Positions 53,101 to 64,000 of a DNA stretch of 64,000 nucleotides are shown here, piece by piece. The position numbers were made by a program, and so were the translations under genes. The notes beneath the pieces are model-generated. The model searched no databases, was not told the origin of the DNA, and was given only the letters and a program-made list of their open reading frames with translations. The stretch comes from Acholoe squamosa (lineage: Eukaryota; Annelida; Polychaeta; Phyllodocida; Polynoidae): positions 36,891,932-36,955,931 of the forward strand of contig OX439052.1 of NCBI GenBank assembly GCA_949317995.1. Reading direction: 5' to 3'. Position 1 is the first letter of the stretch. The number at the start of each line of letters is the position of its first letter.

Positions 53101-56100
53101 ATGGCAGTGTGAGTACTAGAATACCCGTAAAAAGTTCGACTGTTCACTTCACAACCCACAGCTAGTCCAACCTGTCTGCCCCTGTACCCCTTCGGATTGG
53201 TTTATCAAGAGATAGACTCAATATCATGGAACACCAATATTTGATTACCAATTAGCAACTGATGATTTACAAATTGTAAAGCACTAATTAGTGCTCCTAA
53301 ACTGACTCCTAAGACCGGCAGAGAATGAACCTCCTAAGACCTGCTGAGTATTGAACCTCCTAAGTCAGGCTGAGAACTGTACAAATGAGCGCTCCAAAAC
53401 CGACTCCTAAGTCCGGCAGAGAATGACCCGCCTAAGACAGGCCGAAAACTGGCAATCCAGAGCATTGTCATCCTAATTTCATCACGAGGTATTTTGGAAT
53501 CCACCCGTGAACCATACATATATTAGTCTCTATCTCCCCCCTAAAAGCCCTAGTGCTGATCTATTATAGCTAACATAAGCTAAAACCTTTTTATTTATTC
53601 TCTTTATTATTATTTATTTATTCATTTATTTGTTTTATTTTTTTTTTTTTTCTCTAAAACCCCAACCTCTTTTTCCACCTACTCTGAGTGCCAGCATGTC
53701 ATCTTAAATAACTATTAAAATTCAGACACACCATACAAATCTCCAATCCCCCTCCTCTTCCATATATTATCCTTTGTGTATCCTGAAATAGCTCAAGGCT
53801 TGTGTGGGGATGGACAGTTCTATGATCATATCCTTTTTTTCTCACCCCTTTTTTTTTTTTTATTCCTTCCCCCCCTTCCCCCCCCCCATCAACATCCCTT
53901 TCTTCACCTACAAATATTTCCAAGCTTGTTTGGGGATGAACATAATTGTATCTTCTCCCTACAGCCCTCCCCCCCCCCCCGAACTAAGAAAATTTGACAT
54001 CATTAATACATTCCCAATTTTTTTTAGGCAACATTCAGTGGACAAATTAATTTTGAAATACCTCCACCTTCGTGTGGGGATGGCATCCTCCCATCCTTGT
54101 GTGGGGATGGTATCTTCCCATCTTTGTGTGGGGATAGATTAACCACCCCATCCTAACCACCGATTTACCCAACCGCTACCTCAACATAAAAATTCAACAC
54201 CCCATTTTACGGAGTACTGGAGAGATCTCTGCCAAAATTGAGTTGATGTGCTGAGATCATCCTGAGTGATAAATTCTATGTAACCAAACATGTGACCCAA
54301 GGTTTTGATTGTGTCTACATTTTGTGACTTCCTGTATTGCCTCTGATAATGCTTGCTAATCCAAACTCTCTAATGTGCCTTTTTCCCAATGTATCCACCA
54401 TCATCAAAATTAAGCGATTGCAGAGACAGTCCTTACTCTAAGAAGCAGACATGAAGGAGATTGCGGCACCTGACTCCCATTCAACTACGTCTAAGGGCTC
54501 CATCTTCCCATCTTCATCAGGGCACATCACAACAGCAACGTGGCTTGCCACCACAAACCCTGTCGCCGAATGGAGCTGCAGAAACCAGTTGACCGCAACC
54601 CGCCAGAAGTCTAATTTTTGTTGTACAGGCACACCTGATACATTAAACAGGATGTCTCTAAACCCTAAGCCCTTTATAAGCAACTTGTTTGTCATATATC
54701 TGTAACAAGGGATTATTCAACTTAGATAGAAAATGCATGCATATTTTCAGTTTTACTCTGTTTGCTGTGCTATTTTTGGTTTGCCTGCCTTAAGGAAGAC
54801 ACTCCAAAAATATATTTAGTTTAGTTTAGAAATTAGATACTTGAACTTTGATCAATTGATGTGAGGAGTTTTTCCCCCTCAGCAGTTAATCAAATCATTT
54901 CTGTACATCAGAGTGCTTAATATCAACATCAAACTTGCACAATACCTTTTGACCTTGACCCTTTTAACCCCTGCACTTCATACATTTAGTATTTTAGTGC
55001 TATATCTGTGTAGTGTAGGAGTTGAATAGTCAGTTCCATATAGCAATAACATCAATGTGTGTTGTGTGCACATGCAGAAGCGCATATGCATTGCACATGC
55101 ATGTGTAGTTTGGCATGTGTATAGATCTACATACTTGAATGGCCTTGTGGGTACCAAACTTATCTATATGTTTATCATTATGCCAAAAAAAAAAAATCAT
55201 GTGCATTAGTGCTCTCTTGCATTCACTCCATTATACTTTGCTTTATTTATCTTATCTTATCAATCTCAATGTACTGTTAGAACCCTTTTTGGTATACCAC
55301 ATTGTATATGAAAACCCTTTCGAAGTTGAGCCATATCACCAGTCATTGGTACATGAGGGTGCAAAGTTTTTGGATGAGAATGTATTTAACTCCATTGAAG
55401 TAGGGCAAATATCTCAGTCATCACACCCAAAGTACATGTTTTTCATTCCCATAGCCATGTTCAACCACAAAGCGCTCTAACTCGAACTTTCCTAATTCAA
55501 AAATTCATACAATCAAACATACCTTCACAACCCTTGAAACAATAACATAATGTGCGAGATCACTATCAATGAAAGGCCATATCAATTAAGTCGTTCATGA
55601 GCCCCCTTCACCCCCCCCCCAACAGACAGAGGGCTGTGCTTGATAAATTTTGCTCAGTGACTAAAGCATATAATGGCAACAAGCCAATACTCTGTCGACA
55701 CAAATCACACACCAGGCACACTGCACATACTCCCTGAAGGAAGGGGACCTGGATGCAAATTGCAGTCAGTTCACCTTTTTCTAAATGGTAGTATACCAAA
55801 TGGCAACAAGGCCAATACTGTGCCAATATAAACATCAGACACACTGCACATATTTCCTGGATGAAGGGGACCTTGATGCACACTGCAGCTAGTTCACCTT
55901 TTTCTAAAATGGCAGTATTGAACAACCAAACAAGCAACAATCAGTCTGAGTGATATAAATTAAAAAAGCAAGTATGCTCACATGTCACCAGAGCCCAGCA
56001 TTTACTCATGCACACCTCATCTGTACCAAGAACCCCCTCCCCAACGATTTCCCCCTTGGCCCCATGCCTCCATCCATAGTGATATCTCAAAATTTAACCA

Positions 56101-56960
56101 AACTTCTGATAATACTTACATTAATGAGAAACCAAATTTATATTGGTTTAAAAGCGCACAGTTGTTGAACGGGGATATATGGAATATTGGAAGTCTAGCA
56201 TCAAACACTCCCTCTCCTAACAGGATTTGCATGCACCTGTCACTCATACGGAGCTGAGTGCTTGTGTGGGGATAACCTCACTCACTTCCATCATTATAAG
56301 AGAAACTTCTCAGGCCTTGCTCAGGTCAAAACACTTAATAGAAATTATATAATAAGATAAATTTATTACCAAGTAATAGATTTATCAATAAACACAACCA
56401 ACTTAATAGAAATGTTTTGAGTACACCCTGAGCTAGGGTTGGGAGTGTATAAGTCACTATCTTGTACGTGTACATTTTTCTTGAGCCCCTTTATGAAAGG
56501 ACTCCGGAAAAATCAGTCATAAAGACAGCCTTAAAGCCCGGCTCCTAGGCTGATTCTTAAATTTCATACCTTTTCAAGCCCACCATGTCTTGTATTTATG
56601 GGTTTTAGTCAATTTAGTCAACATATAATTTGCATGTTTAAGCATCATTCAGCATTCAGTGTGTCTCCTTGATCAGACCCAATCCAAGCTACCTTGCAAA
56701 TACTTTAGATACGAATCAGTGAAAGGTATAATTTAAACCCTTAATCAAAATCATATTCCTTAAAGGCTCCTTTTGACTTTACCCTCAATTTTCCTTATAA
56801 CCTTATCCTACACTACAAACAAACCTTTAAGGACTTCGTACAATTAAAAACCCTGTGGCAATTGCCTTCATACCGATCAAGATTACACAGATATTTCCTT
56901 CTGTAAATATGAGGTTGGTAAACCCAGAATCCTTACTCTTGTAAACCTATATTTTCCTTG
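50114..56960 (+). other. Non-coding interior of element D
   Basis: AT-rich with pyrimidine runs near 50890-51000, 51400-51500 and 53620-53990. It contains repeated CCTAAG..CGGCAGAGAATGA-type phrases (53289-53445), a 127-bp tandem pair (55672-55922) and six copies of a GTGTGGGGAT motif also found in the polypurine tract. Open frames are short. The longest protein-like one (54438-54695, minus, 85 codons) has no recognised family. Confidence 0.7.
55672..55922. repeat. 127-bp tandem pair in element D
   Basis: AATGGCAACAAGCCAATACT and following sequence at 55672 recurs at 55799, both ending AGTTCACCTTTTTCTAAA plus TGG.AGTAT. They are about 75-80% alike by eye. Confidence 0.85.
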
Positions 56961-56995
56961 CACTCATAGCGGAGATGAGTGGGAGTGTGGGGATA
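56961..56995 (+). other. Hairpin and polypurine tract of element D
   Basis: CACTCAT...ATGAGTG (56961-56979) forms a 7-bp stem just before GGGAGTGTGGGGATA, which abuts the 3' LTR. A similar hairpin plus GTGTGGGGATAA lies at 56242-56273. Confidence 0.75.
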
Positions 56996-57585
56996 TGTCA
57001 ATGGACGATTCTGGGTATAACAATTATTGGATATATATTTACCTTTCACCACTAGGCTTATCCACAGCTCTGCCTACAAGCCTAGTTCAAACCAAGGTGA
57101 ACCTATTTTTAGCTTGGCAGGGTGAAGAGTTCACACCTGCCCTCCTCCAGTGGGAAATCCCCAGGCTCCCTCCTGTGGGTCCCCCACTGGAGAACTCAAC
57201 TATATTTAGATTCACCTAGCCAATAGGAGCAGCTCACCCCTCCTACCACAGATTGGGACTGAGCAGAACCACCGACTCAGCATATTTGAGTCGCTCCCTA
57301 TACTAAAAATAGAAAGTACAGAAATAGACACGACGTCATCTGGGCTTGCTCCTGACTATATAACCTAGCCAGGATCAAGCCTCAGCATCTTATTTTGCTC
57401 ACAGACCTAGAGGCTGCATCACCCTATACTAAGGCATACATAGGCTTGGCTGGATAAGCTTGGTGAGTGATCATGCTGTACCATCTTATGATCACTCTGT
57501 ACCAAACTGGAATAAACCTGGATCAACTGAAGACCTCTGAGCTTCTGTCTTCCCTCACTAATAGTCATTTAACGATCTATTGACA
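56996..57585 (+). repeat. 3' LTR of element D
   Basis: 590 bp, the same as 49512-50101 by eye, with TATATAA at 57357-57363. It is followed by the CTAG target duplication and the resumed 3' UTR of element C. Confidence 0.95.
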
Positions 57586-57589
57586 CTAG

Positions 57590-57986
57590 CTAACTGGAGG
57601 TAATAGTAGATCCAGTTGTAGACTGTTGATGGACTTTATGGGCGTAGCTAAACCCTGATGCCTGTAGTGCTAGCTCACAAATAGTAGTGGTGTAGTAGTA
57701 AATCCGGTTTGTAGTTCAAAAGTCCATATTAGTGTAAATTGTCCATGATTTTATAATAGGCACAGTCATTATATTATAGCACAGTACAATTATGGTGTTT
57801 ACAGCATTCGTACTCCTCCTCCAGAGTTACTTGTTTGTTTCTCCTTCTGTTTTCAGTTTCCGGATTAGGGTACAGTTTGGTACCCAAATCAATACGGGTT
57901 GGATAAAAAATGGTTTCCTATCCAACAATACATAGGTAATAGCACCCCGGGACACACAATTATGTCCGATCTTCATGCAACAGTTT
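57590..57986 (-). other. 3' UTR of element C, right of D
   Basis: Non-coding sequence between the ORF3 stop and element D. It contains one more AGCTAAACCCTGATGCCTGT unit at about 57647. Together with 48535-49511 it makes a UTR of about 1.4 kb, close to B's 1.5 kb. Confidence 0.75.
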
Positions 57987-60900
57987 TCACTGTTCCATGT
58001 TCTCCTCGGGTGGCTGGTTGGGACCCGGTTGTTGAGCCTGTGGCTGAACGGGGGGGTCCACACCGGTTCCATCCGTAGATGCCAATGCTGGGACAGCAGG
58101 TGTTAGTTTCACCTTTTGGCGTGCTTCGAACAGGTTCAAAGCATGCTCAGGTGTGCCGTCCCAGTTATCCATGATAACTCCAAAAACCTTGAAGAACTTT
58201 TGCTGGTTCTTCATGTTCGTTGCTCGTTCTAGGTCGAGCATCTGAGAAGCTGTTTCCTTCTCGGATAGGGCCTCCTGCCGCAGATTAGCAGCTTCCTGCT
58301 TATCTTTGGCAACATCCGCCTTTATCTGAGTCGAGATCCGGTTGATCTCTGACTTCTGGATCCCGTCAATGCACTGGAGAGTGCTCGACACGGTCCGACG
58401 ATACATATCCAGGTGGAGGTTTTCCAGATGGTGCTGTAACGTCTCAAATTGCTTGCTCTGAATATTGCAAGACAATTTGTCCTCCTTCTTGAAGAAGGTC
58501 TCCACTGTCTGGATCAGCTTAGGCCGATGAACCACAGCACCAGGTGGGGGTACCTGACCCTGAGGCTTCGGCTGTGCTCCAGACCCACTCGCAGTGACAG
58601 CTACACGCGTATGCGAAGAAGCAACCGCAGTAGTAGCTGCACTAGCAGTGGTCAAAGAAGGGCCTTGAGTTGGTAATCCCTGAGCTAGGGGCAACCGCGA
58701 CAATTCGCTTCTAAGGTCTTTGGCTGTCAACAATGGCGCGGGTGGACGTTGTCTCACCACAGCACTCATTGTTGGTCGGGGAGCTTGACCTCCTACTGTC
58801 GGCAGTTCCTGCTTGACCCTCCCGTACTGATCAAAGATTTGCATCTCTGGTCCCGGGTGGGCCCATAGCAGGGTACTGCTTCGGGTCTTTGACATTCAAA
58901 GGCGCGTGTTTCCGGGAGGACTGGCCACCCGGTCCACTGACACCAAAGAATGTCGGGTTCTGTGCACCTAGTGGGGTTGGTGCTCGTCCATGATGGGAAG
59001 GAGTTCCAGTAGGAGATGGAAGATGTGGCTTCTTCCTTCCCCCATTCGTCTGTCTCTCCAACGCCTCCAGTGGTGACCTGGCTCGGCTTGGAGATTCAGA
59101 CGCCTGTCTCTTCCTATCTGCCGCGGAGGGTCCCTGGCGGTAATCCCTACGACTTCGGACCTGTTCTCCGGATGGAGTTACATAAGCCCCACCACAGCGG
59201 CGGGCCTTGTTGCTCCTCCATTCGTTCAACAGATCGTACTCTTCCTGAGCGTACTCTAGTTTGCCGGACCTGGGAGTCTGGGCAAACCGAGCCTTTAGTT
59301 TCTGGTTAGTACCAGGAACCGTAGGCGCAAACTGCTTCATACTCGGTGTGAGGGAAGCCAAATTCTCTGCATTGAGGCCCTTAAGGTTACCATAGAGTTC
59401 AGAGTGAATTTTCATCACCCGATCTATGGCTGCCTCCAGGCCCTCTCCATGCGAAGTCACATAGTGCCGGACCATGTCTCCGCGTCGGGGAGTGACACAT
59501 CCTGTGCATTTAGCACATTTCTTGCCAACCTCCCGGTCGCAGACATATTCCGTCCTCTGGTGCATATGAACCTCCACGAGATGACGAAGGAACTCGTCTT
59601 TCTCGATGAAGAATTCAACCTCACCCTCACTTTGGGTACAACGTTGAAAGGGACAATCCTTACGATCCTCCCCGTAGTACTCATCTAGAGCAAACTTGAG
59701 CTTGCCCTTCTGGTCGTAATTGTACAGACCATTGGGCGAATTCTTAACGAATTCCCAATAGATCCAGTACATATTGGCCGGCTTTCTATTGGAGAGCTTC
59801 TTGCGAAGCCACTCCTCCATATCTTCACGCTTCTCACAGGTGATCTGAGGGGGCAGTCTCCATACGGATTTACTCCCCTTCAGGTGTCCCCTGTGTAGAG
59901 GAATGAAGTCGACAAAGTTGCTATGGGCGTTAGCCCAGATAGCAGCCTCTTGCTCGTCAGTCGGAGTGGCATCCACAACTGGGTCAACTGGCTCCTCTCC
60001 CTCCGGGTCGGATGGTACATCCACAGGTTGCACAATGGGTTGTTGACCCACGAGAACCTGGGCTGCGGCATCTTGAGCGTCTCCACTCAAATCGGCCATT
60101 ACGTCGTGTAGCTTGACGATTGGCACACCGAGCTCAACTTTTACGGTTGGGACAGCCGGTTCAGCTTCTGTATTATCAGCTTGAACGTCTACCTCGATAG
60201 GTTCAGGTTTGCGTTGGTCAACCTTCTTCTTATTCCGCCTGCGGGATCTGCCGTTAGTAGAAGTGCCAGGCTCGGATGCGTCCGTCTCGTTGCCGGAGAC
60301 ATCCGAAGCCTTAGCGCCCTTCTTATTGGCCGAGCGTGGAGACACCCGACGGGTTCGGGTACTGTCGGCCACACTCGTGCTGGTAGAGGGTTCGGTTCCT
60401 GACCGCTTCCCTTTACCCTTACCTTTGGTGGGGGTTGCTTTACCCTTTCCACCAGCTGCTTTCCCTTTTACTTGCTCAGTCTTCGTAGGGGTAGACTGAG
60501 CAGTTTTAGGGGAACCATCTGCATCAGGTAGGGCCTTCTCAGGTACTACTGCTGCGTCTCCCAAGGTAGGAGTTTCAGCAGGAGACATGAGACGGTCCAT
60601 CCGATCGGCCATCTTGGCTGTTACGTGCACGGGTGCGGGTCCGGGTACTAGCTCCGGATGCGCCAGTGCATACTGCCTCTCCAATAGACGTACTACGAGG
60701 TCCTGTATTACCCCGAGTCTGTCTAGTGGAGACACACCAATACGGGCCTCTTCCGCCTCAATGGTTTGAGACGTAATGGGGACCCCTGGACAGTAATCCA
60801 CAACAGCGTTACCTGCTGCTTCATACTCATCCGCTGTGCCTAACATTAGGATCTGGTCTCTATCTATGTATCTAGAGACCTCATCTGCCTTGACACCGAT

Positions 60901-61666
60901 GTAACCCGTTTTGTCAGACACATAGGAAGGCCTATAAGAGGTATTCCTTCGGAAAGCCATTTCTGCGTCCCAGACGGCTTTACGAAACCATAAGTGGACT
61001 ACCAATCCTTTGGCCATCTGATGGTAATCCATCAACCAGGACTCCGGAAAGGTATTAGCCCATTGCGGATGAGCACATTCCCAGATTGCGTTGACGACAT
61101 GCTCGTCAACCTCTCTGGACGTCCCATAACAGGTGGGTATCAGCATTTCCTCAGAAATTGCTAACATCCGTCCGTCATAGGGACCGGCTACATCGTGCCA
61201 TTCTGGACTGTCTTGGAGGGGCAGCTCTAGGTACATTGGCCTGTCAACCGGAGAAGCAGGTCCCAAAGCACCGAATGAGGTACTCCCACCAAGACGGGGC
61301 GGCAATTGAGGGGGAGGTGGCATCAGAGCCCTGTCGTGAGACTGGACTCCTGCCGGCTCTCCACTCAAACCTTCGGATGGAGGGGCTACATAAGGCTCAC
61401 CTACATCAGTTTGTTGTTGAACACCTCGGCGTTCAGGACTAACTTGTCTGGAGTTGTCGGATGCGTCATAGAACGATTCTACGTCGCTATCGTCTACTCC
61501 AGAGAAGTACTGATCAACATTCATTTGTTGATCCATCTGATCACAATCAGCATCGTATTGCTGATCGTCGTATGTATAAGTGGGACTCTGGGGAGAACCA
61601 CTTCCATACTCCGGCGGGGTGCTGGCACCGGCACCACCACCAAGGCGGACGGCCTCTTCTGCCATC
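57987..61666 (-). CDS. ORF3 of element C (one frameshift): zinc-finger/coiled-coil post-pol protein
   Basis: Homologue of B's ORF3, about 1,226 codons in total. Start chosen at the ATG at 61666 (MAEEAVRLGG), matching B; an in-frame TTG lies 35 bp upstream. Blocks shared with B in the same order: YDGR domain (about 164), WFRKAVWDAEMAF, LVVRLLERQYALAHPE, WANAHSNF (about 575), C2H2-like sites CPFQRC...RHLVEVH (about 670) and CDREVGKKCAKC...RHYVTSH (about 737), basic linker, coiled coil, and the terminal box FGVIMDNWDGTPEHAL. The first frame stops at 58831 and the rest is in the +1 frame (from about 58895). Alignment to B places a single-base indel near 58860 in a GGGCCCACCCGGG run, so this is more likely a mutation than two genes. 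It has a longer acidic N terminus and linker than B and no membrane segment. Confidence 0.85.
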
Positions 61667-62219
61667 GACAGAAGTGGCTGTTCGGGGATAAAATATCCCA
61701 ATCCACCGGATAAGCAGTAAGTACTGCTTACCCAGTGAAAGGCGGGTGCCTTTTAACGAGGGCACACCTCGGAATATGGCTGTCACGGGCTATCAGACTC
61801 CAACAAGAGTAAGACCACCCTCGGCCACGTCTTCTTCCTTCACAGGAATAAGACAATATGGCGGGATACTCGAACTTGAATCGCTGCGCATGATCAAACC
61901 GGCGCCTCACGTGACCATTCGAAAATGGGTCAACAACTTTCCCGCGTGCCCTTAATTAGGTCACGCGCCCTTACATAAAAACAATACAATACCCGATAGG
62001 TCGTCCGTCCGTACTCAGGGTTCAACCATGACAACTCGCTAGGTATTATGGAGTTTATGGATAGCATAAGCATATCCACCGGATTATCCGTCCAAAACCA
62101 TGGGTACATTGTCATAGGACCTTTTCCAGAAACTCATGACCAGCTCAAATATACATTGAACTAGGTTACAACATATAACAGTACACAGTACAGGACAACA
62201 CACTCGTTGTGTTAACAGG
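61667..62219 (-). promoter_or_regulatory. pol-ORF3 spacer of element C with conserved motifs
   Basis: 553 bp non-coding. It shares with B's spacer the palindromic block at 62074-62094 and the ACACTCGTTGTGT block at 62200-62226 that overlaps the pol stop. The remainder is not obviously alignable. Confidence 0.5.
62074..62094 (-). promoter_or_regulatory. Conserved palindromic motif in pol-ORF3 spacer (C)
   Basis: The plus-strand core CCACCGGATTATCCGTCCA is identical to B (21147-21167), with similar flanks (TATGGA..AGC.TAAGCA before, CCAT.GGTAC after). Confidence 0.6.
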
Positions 62220-62226
62220 CTAGGTT
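62200..62226 (-). promoter_or_regulatory. Conserved motif across the pol stop codon (C)
   Basis: ACACTCGTTGTGT, two bases, then ACAGG-TAGGT; matches B at 21248-21273. The stop codon of pol (TAG here, TAA in B) lies inside it. Confidence 0.55.
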
Positions 62227-64000
62227 ACGGCAGTCTTTAGCAACCTTGGACTGCGTCTAAGAGGTTTTGAGGCCTCTTTTATTGACCTGGTATCCATAAG
62301 AGCCTTTTCCAAGGTCTTCTTAGCCTTAGAAGGACCTTTCCTCTTATTTTTACCTGCGCCTGCCGAGACTTTTTGTATCTTCCCCTGTTTTCCGGATGTT
62401 ACGACAGGGGGCACCACCCTCTTCGGGTCTGCAACCTTCCGTGGCCGCCCGGGTCCTCGCTTTCGGGTCGGTACCATTTCGAGTTGCTTAACATGACTCT
62501 GTTCCATTACTTCCAATAGACCATCACCATACATTTCGGTGGAGGTATCCCTCCCTCTCCATGGGCGTAGTCTCGCTACATTTGACTTGTAACATTTACC
62601 AAGCTGTGATTTAATAATCACTGTGCAATTACTAATAACCTGAGTTATAGTGAAAGGTCCATCCCAATTGCTGGCTAATTTCAGGTTGGCTAGAGGTTGG
62701 TGTAGACGCAGTACTCTATCCCCTAGATTAAAAAATCTAGCTTTTAGACCTGTGTCATAGCCAACTTTCTGCCAACGCGCAGTTTTCTGCAACTCGTCTC
62801 TAACCCTCTCATAGGCTTGTTTGAAATTATCCCGTAGGGATTCTACAAACATCACCTGGCAAGGGGTTTCCGGATTCATTCTTATTACGCCAAACACCAA
62901 ATCTGCTGGCATAATCAAATCCTCTCCAAAAACGAGGAGATTAGGGGAACAGTTTGTGCTCAAATGTACAGTGCCATTATAGGCATGTACCACGAATTCA
63001 CATTGTTCATCCCAATCATCCATCTGCTCATTTACTAGAGACTTCAATACTTGGATCAAAGTCCTATTGAATCTCTCTACCTGTCCATCGCTCTGTGGCC
63101 TATAGGGATTAGTTCTTGTCTTGCAGATCGCCAGACAATTACACATCTCTTGCCACAGACTAGACTCAAATTCTCTGCCTTGGTCACTATGTAACATGAG
63201 TGGGACACCTAGGTGCAGCACCCACCCTTTTACAAAGGCCATAGCACAAGTAACAGCCTTATGATCCGGTAGAGGAAACACTCGGGTGTACTTGGTATAA
63301 TAATCAGACACGACCATCATACACGTGTTGCCACTAGGAGTGGGGGGAATCCCACTAATAATGTCAACAGCTATTCTAGCAAACCTTACACCAAACAGTT
63401 CCTGGGATAATGGCAGTTTGCCTAACCCGGGTCCTGGTTTGTTCTTACAGCACTCGGGACAGGTCTCCACCCATCGGGTGAGATCTGTACTCATGCCGGG
63501 CCAATAGTATCGTCTGGTTAGACGTTCTAGAGACCGTTTCTTTCCAAAGTGTCCACTAGTTCTATGTCCATGACAGAAATACATAATATCTCGTCGCATA
63601 GCACTAGGTATGACAACTTGCAAGGTTTTCTTCCTATTAGAATGGTTCTTCCATCGAAACAGAATACCATCCTGGACTTCTAGCTCGGCCCATTGAGCTA
63701 AGAATCGTCTCATCTCTCTGTTTTCCAATGACACCTCGGGTCTTGGAGGACAGATACCCTGATTAAGGAACTTAATCAAACGTGATGTGACTGCATCAGA
63801 CTCCTGGAACTGCTGGATGGTCTCCAAGGACCAATTCAAGACATGTTCCGGATGGGTTTCGAATGGAACTCGAACCCCTGCCAACACAGCATTGTGTGCT
63901 CCACAATCAGTGCACTCAGCATTTGCACATTTCCTCACTGGGATTCTAGACAAAGCATCTGCATTCAAATGCTTTGCCCCGGCTCGGTGTTCAATCTGGC
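62220..64000 (-). CDS. pol: Pol of element C: RNase H end and integrase (partial at window edge)
   Basis: Open without interruption from the right edge to a TAG at 62220. It starts in the RNase H end (IEHRAGAKHLNADALSRIP) and covers the whole integrase: HHCC (HGHRTSGHFG, CPECC), catalytic D, D and E in VDIISGIPP, HSDQGREFES and DGQVERFNRT, GPY/F module NWDGPFTITQV, and a basic tail ending TAVT, the same last residues as in B. About three quarters of residues agree with B's integrase by eye. The N-terminal part is beyond the window. Confidence 0.95.
   Translation of the reverse strand, partial: QIEHRAGAKHLNADALSRIPVRKCANAECTDCGAHNAVLAGVRVPFETHPEHVLNWSLETIQQFQESDAVTSRLIKFLNQGICPPRPEVSLENREMRRFLAQWAELEVQDGILFRWKNHSNRKKTLQVVIPSAMRRDIMYFCHGHRTSGHFGKKRSLERLTRRYYWPGMSTDLTRWVETCPECCKNKPGPGLGKLPLSQELFGVRFARIAVDIISGIPPTPSGNTCMMVVSDYYTKYTRVFPLPDHKAVTCAMAFVKGWVLHLGVPLMLHSDQGREFESSLWQEMCNCLAICKTRTNPYRPQSDGQVERFNRTLIQVLKSLVNEQMDDWDEQCEFVVHAYNGTVHLSTNCSPNLLVFGEDLIMPADLVFGVIRMNPETPCQVMFVESLRDNFKQAYERVRDELQKTARWQKVGYDTGLKARFFNLGDRVLRLHQPLANLKLASNWDGPFTITQVISNCTVIIKSQLGKCYKSNVARLRPWRGRDTSTEMYGDGLLEVMEQSHVKQLEMVPTRKRGPGRPRKVADPKRVVPPVVTSGKQGKIQKVSAGAGKNKRKGPSKAKKTLEKALMDTRSIKEASKPLRRSPRLLKTAVT

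Larger units (their letters stand above)
49512..57585 (+). mobile_element. Element D: LTR retrotransposon without gag-pol (LARD-like)
   Basis: 8,074 bp on the plus strand with two 590-bp LTRs that look identical (49512-50101 and 56996-57585), a primer-site-like TGGTGGAGAAC after the left LTR, a polypurine tract before the right LTR and a 4-bp CTAG target duplication (49508-49511, 57586-57589). The 6.9-kb interior has no recognisable gag, protease, RT or integrase in any frame. It fits a large non-autonomous LTR element mobilised by a partner that is not in this window. Confidence 0.9.
48110..64000 (-). mobile_element. Element C: relative of element B, interrupted by element D (partial)
   Basis: Minus strand. 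Visible in sense order: the end of pol (64000-62220), a 553-bp spacer, ORF3 (61666-57987), a 3' UTR split by element D at 49512-57585, a polypurine tract and the 3' LTR. Gag, most of pol and the 5' LTR lie beyond the right edge. Same layout as B but strongly diverged in ORF3 and the UTR, so it is a separate subfamily. One frameshift in ORF3 suggests it is somewhat older. Confidence 0.92.

Noticed and set aside
54438..54695. Protein-like 85-codon minus-strand open frame inside element D
   Set aside because: No family recognised, no flanking coding sequence, and both strands are open here; kept only as a remark.

Overview
The window is metazoan-type nuclear DNA, AT-rich and gene-poor, built almost entirely of nested mobile elements. 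Nothing in it looks prokaryotic: there are LTR retrotransposons with Ty3/gypsy-type gag-pol, LINE remnants, a tRNA-like SINE with A and B boxes, short inverted-repeat elements (MITEs) and minisatellites. Element types (a Mag/SURL-like Ty3 element with a Leu-type primer site, an APE-type LINE, a NADAR-domain protein) suggest a marine invertebrate, but the species cannot be fixed. No single-copy host gene was recognised.

Layout. 1-6930: decayed minus-strand Ty3/gypsy copy A, with a TTAA-flanked MITE inside its gag. 7317-15260: intergenic DNA with a 335-bp repeat, foldback/MITE elements, a tRNA-like SINE cluster and a 34-bp minisatellite. 15561-28949: a long-TIR element split by element B (15916-28763, minus), a 12.85-kb LTR retrotransposon with identical-looking 377-bp LTRs, intact gag and pol, and a third large ORF (ORF3) after pol. 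28950-32521: microsatellite, then plus-strand remnants of an ORF1-like RNA-binding protein joined to a NADAR domain, followed by a LINE endonuclease fragment. 32522-about 39268: decayed copy E of the A family with primer site and 5' LTR. 39593-39726 and 41150-43251: opposite-facing pieces of a short-LTR Mag-like element (G, F). 43252-48109: repeats and a MITE. 48110-64000 (running off the right edge): element C (minus), a divergent relative of B with 3' LTR, ORF3 and the end of pol. Its 3' untranslated region is interrupted by element D (49512-57585, plus), an 8.07-kb LTR element without recognisable gag or pol.

How the parts fit. B and C define a lineage with the order LTR - primer site - gag - pol (-1 frame in B) - spacer with two conserved motifs - ORF3 - about 1.4-1.5 kb untranslated region with an array of small perfect hairpins - polypurine tract - LTR. 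ORF3 is conserved between the two divergent copies, has paired C2H2-like zinc sites and a C-terminal coiled coil, and has no signal peptide or membrane segment, so it is not an envelope gene. It is the most interesting object in the window, followed by the ORF1/NADAR remnant and the non-coding element D.
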